The notes beneath the pieces are model-generated. The model was not told where the DNA came from, ran no database searches, and saw only the letters and a program-made list of their open reading frames with translations. The position numbers and the translations under genes are program-made. Shown here one piece after another: positions 43,708 to 45,646 of a stretch of DNA of 45,646 nucleotides. The first letter of the stretch is position 1. Each line of letters opens with the position of its first letter. This stretch comes from Cytidiella melzeri (Eukaryota > Basidiomycota > Agaricomycetes > Polyporales > Irpicaceae), in NCBI GenBank assembly GCA_022592445.1, contig JABYQR010000346.1:1-45646 (forward strand), read 5' to 3'.

Positions 43708-43777
43708 TGACACGGAGACAAGGCTCGACGTGACAAACAGGGACACGAAGTGGATGACGACGAAGTGGTGGTGGTAG
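41903..43777 (+). CDS. LINE ORF1 (Gag-like, three zinc knuckles), 3' end replaced by LTR
   Basis: An uninterrupted frame of 624 codons, of which about the last 23 are read from the inserted gypsy LTR. The N-terminal region is Thr/Ser-rich with a long helical, coiled-coil-like stretch (about residues 95-160). The middle region resembles LINE ORF1 proteins of fungi (KIIIDGYKTSDADEI-like block). Three Cys/His knuckles lie at about residues 378-440: CLKCQTIGSRHLAADC, CGNCGSIAHPTRAC and CVNCKQSGHAAWDRTC. The tail is Pro/Gln/Arg-rich. ORF1 proteins bind the element RNA. The original end and ORF2 are displaced by the gypsy insertion at 43708. Confidence 0.82.
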   Translation: MSESGVTTRGAQPRRSGAATPEPDDSYLAPLSFEEAHIYLTKQTLIPDGPPTTEGLTTALLHIARNTKSATAKKCITALVEYAKAIELNYQAHFIAKTVQENLERTITRIDNSTSKLNSAIEKVTTSTTSLADKQSELASNISDIAQASKSLQEQTTQLTSRATPVSYAQVAAMANSATLPSTHASTIARAETRAKQIIIDGYKTSDADEILTEEVLLKKANLALQMMKAPEHVKFRGLRRLANGGLMYEMNSAESAKWASTQDNRAEFLRHFGGGGDVAIKNRTYQVLVDFTPIHFATQDPVAIRNLEEHNELEKGAVAEAKWIKLPEKRAPSQRTALLSLQLSTPETANRLIRNGITVCGKSLRARKNLPEPRRCLKCQTIGSRHLAADCKAIHDTCGNCGSIAHPTRACTTTDPASFYCVNCKQSGHAAWDRTCPTFMTKRQELYVRIPEAKYKFFPTTSDPSSWETVNDTPKSDTTQTHTPRPIDAHQRREDPTPFRWSDEPLEYLRDRDGDREVSRRGDIGLDNEWTEVQNRRGGAMQMRQQQMSSHHPTRYTQTTLSFQDSRAVQSQHRTPYPQHAPPSHHPAPPTTGSNNIPVPSDTETRLDVTNRDTKWMTTKWWW

Positions 43778-44460
43778 GCGTGAAGCTCAATACTCTCACC
43801 AGCTATAAACCTTATACAGATGTCTAGCCCAGTAAAGACCAAGTTAGTATTGTGACTACCAGCTATGTAGTACAAGAGGGGGTTGCTTACCTAGCCCAGT
43901 AAAGACCAAGAGGTCGAGATGGGGGCTAGGAGCGTACATGCAGCAGTATATATAGACTTCAGGGACCTGCGCACAGACCATGTTGAGGGCAGGCTTTGCA
44001 AGAAGCCGTGTGAACGAAGAACAAAAGAACTACCTAAAGGAGAACGATAGCTATTGTCTAGACCTTGCAAGAACTCTACTCGTGAGAGAATCTATCTAAA
44101 AGGAGACCAACTATTGTATTCCATTCCCACACCTGTGAGAGCATCCTTCCATAAAGAGAACAATAGGGAAAGAACAATAAGGAGCCCATGTGGATGGTAT
44201 CTATGACGTCAAACCCTAGCTATGGGCTGAGCCATGTGTCTGTAGCCATGTGGTCTTACTTAAGCTAAGTCACATGCCAGTGTGACGTAGTAGCAAGTAA
44301 TGTGACCGTGTGGAGCGTCTAAGCCACGTGATACGGGCGCTTAATAGACGTGCAAAGGAGTTTATGCAGAGAGAATTGAAACTAGGTTGTAGCCCGGAGT
44401 TTTAGATAAAAACAAGAGGTAAATTGCGAAAATTAAGGGCTAGTCAGGCCATCCATGACA
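43708..44460 (-). repeat. 3' LTR of gypsy copy 2
   Basis: 753 bp, bounded by TGACACGG and CCATGACA on the plus strand. It shows scattered differences from the LTRs of copy 1, mostly in the first 60 bases, so it is an older or different lineage insertion. The TATA box and self-primer sequence are conserved. Confidence 0.93.
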
Positions 44461-44623
44461 TTACCCCCTCCTAAAATCGAGCGTCCTCGCGAAGCATCAC
44501 TGTGCTGTGGTGATAGAGGTCTTCTACCCGTCTACAGGGATTCAGCAGAATTGCCCCATTGTCTAGTCAGAAGGATGCTAGGAAGTTTCTCCCCTTCTGG
44601 TGTCGTTGACTCGACGTTACCCG

Positions 44624-45646
44624 TCAGTGTGATGTTCTTGAGATATCCAGACCGATGTGTTTGCCTTCATCCCAGCTAAGATCATATGTAGATGGATAGA
44701 TCGTGCGAAGGAAAGCGGGGTCGGTCTGGGTATTGAATTCCCGAAAGTGCGAGCGGAGATCCGCGAAGAGTGAAGCTTTGATGACCCGGGGCGCTCCGGG
44801 GTTTGCTTTGTAGAAGTCGTCAATCGCTTCTTGACTATTCTCGAGGTTTTCTACTGGTTCCCAGCTATTGTGTCCGTCTGAATACCCTTCCCATTTGACA
44901 AGGAATTGCAATTTCTTCCAGCGTCCGTGTAGCCTGCTGTCTAGCACTTTTTCGACGACGTACTGTTCTTCTCCTTCTATGACGATAGGATCAGGAGGTG
45001 GAGGTACGTCTTTGCCGTTGTCGTGCCAGGGACTTAGACGGTTGATATGGAAGACGGGGTGGATTCGGAGATAGCTGGGTAGATCGAGTTTGTAATCGAG
45101 ATCGCCAATGCGTTCGATGACCTTGTACGGGCCGAGTTGTCGAGGACCGAGTTTAGGGGTAGCCTGATGATCTGGACGTTCTTAGCGTTTAGCCAGACCA
45201 TGTCCCTACTTGGAAGACGCGTGGAGAACGCTTCTCAGACTCGTAAAGTTGCTTCATCTTTTCTTTGCTTAGACGAAGAGCTGCTTCGGTCTCTTTGCGT
45301 ACTCGAGCCATATTGTCAAGGCGCTCATCGAGTGATGGGATATTGCTTCGCTTGCCGACTGGTATGGTGAAGTCGGGCGATATCCATAGATGACTTCAAA
45401 CGGTGTTTGTGAATTACCCGCATGTACTCGCGAGTTGAGTGCAAACTCAGCCGCCGGCAGATGATCGACCCAGTCGTCTTGTCGTTGCTGACAGAATAGA
45501 CGTAGTACTGTTCGATATCCTGGTTTTTGCGTTCGACTTTGCCATTTCCTTGCGGATGATAGGCGGTCGTAAAACCAGTCTCTATGCCCAGGCGGTGATA
45601 GAGCGCACGCATGAAGCGCGCTGCAAACTGGGGTCCTCGGTCAGAG
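44624..45646 (-). pseudogene. Gypsy copy 2 pol end with in-frame chromodomain
   Basis: Read right to left it shows the integrase core (GNGKVERKNQDIEQY), the tail and the chromodomain LQFLVKWEGYSDGHNSWEP. The link VVEKVLDSRL is in frame here, showing the ancestral fusion that copy 1 has lost. Two single-base losses break pol: ACTACGTC near 45501-45509 (ACCTGCGTC in copy 1) and GGG for GGGG near 45204. The protein tail reads ASLFADLRSHFREF, which is the original C-terminus. Confidence 0.85.

Larger units (their letters stand above)
43708..45646 (-). mobile_element. Ty3/gypsy chromovirus, copy 2 (inverted, partial)
   Basis: Same family as 12568-20279, on the minus strand and running off the right edge. 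Visible parts are the 3' LTR, polypurine tract, chromodomain and the end of integrase. It is inserted in the LINE ORF1. The last five LINE bases before it are CCCTC; the matching duplication would be outside the window. Confidence 0.93.

Overview
This is fungal DNA, almost certainly from a mushroom-forming basidiomycete (Agaricomycetes). Host-type genes have many introns of about 50-65 bp with GT(R)AG(T) donors and CTRAC branch points. A fungal-type FunK1 kinase and a KDZ-superfamily DNA transposon are present, both typical of this group. Most of the window is nested mobile DNA; the rest is a duplicated block of decayed host genes. All calls come from reading the sequence; no database search was run.

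Layout. (1) A Ty1/copia element lies on the minus strand. Its 5' LTR is at 26484-26721, the 5' part of gag at 25974-26381, and the rest of gag, protease, integrase and the start of reverse transcriptase at 1-2805, running off the left edge. (2) Its gag is split by a 23.2 kb KDZ DNA transposon (about 2807-25965), flanked by a 7-8 bp target duplication and bounded by long inverted ends that contain 80-bp subterminal repeats. (3) Within it, 2806-21288 is a giant near-perfect palindrome: an intact 976-aa KDZ transposase gene (3596-7006) and its mirror image (20497-9370) converge on a 105-bp spacer. The mirror ends exactly at a third, internal copy of the transposon terminus (21288). (4) The mirrored transposase is broken in exon 2 by a young 7.7 kb Ty3/gypsy chromovirus (12568-20279) with near-identical LTRs and a 5-bp target duplication. 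(5) Between the internal and the outer right terminus are two tandem intron-bearing genes of unknown function; the second has an HMG-box-like segment. These look like cargo.

Right of the copia element, 26722-31643 and 37416-41739 are two copies of one segmental duplication. Each holds decayed Sld3-like, Hos1-like histone deacetylase and unrecognised genes. Between the copies are an apparently intact FunK1 kinase (31732-34537) and a decayed SKN7/Prr1-like HSF/response-regulator gene (35162-36545). Copy 2 ends at a LINE (41740-43707, ORF1 present), which is interrupted by a second chromovirus copy (43708 to the right edge).

Reconstructed order: block duplication; copia insertion into copy 1 (copy 2 keeps the empty site); KDZ insertion into copia gag; palindrome formation at an undetermined point; gypsy insertion into one arm. 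The most unusual object is the palindromic KDZ composite: two convergent transposase genes, three termini and two cargo genes in one unit with a matching outer target duplication.
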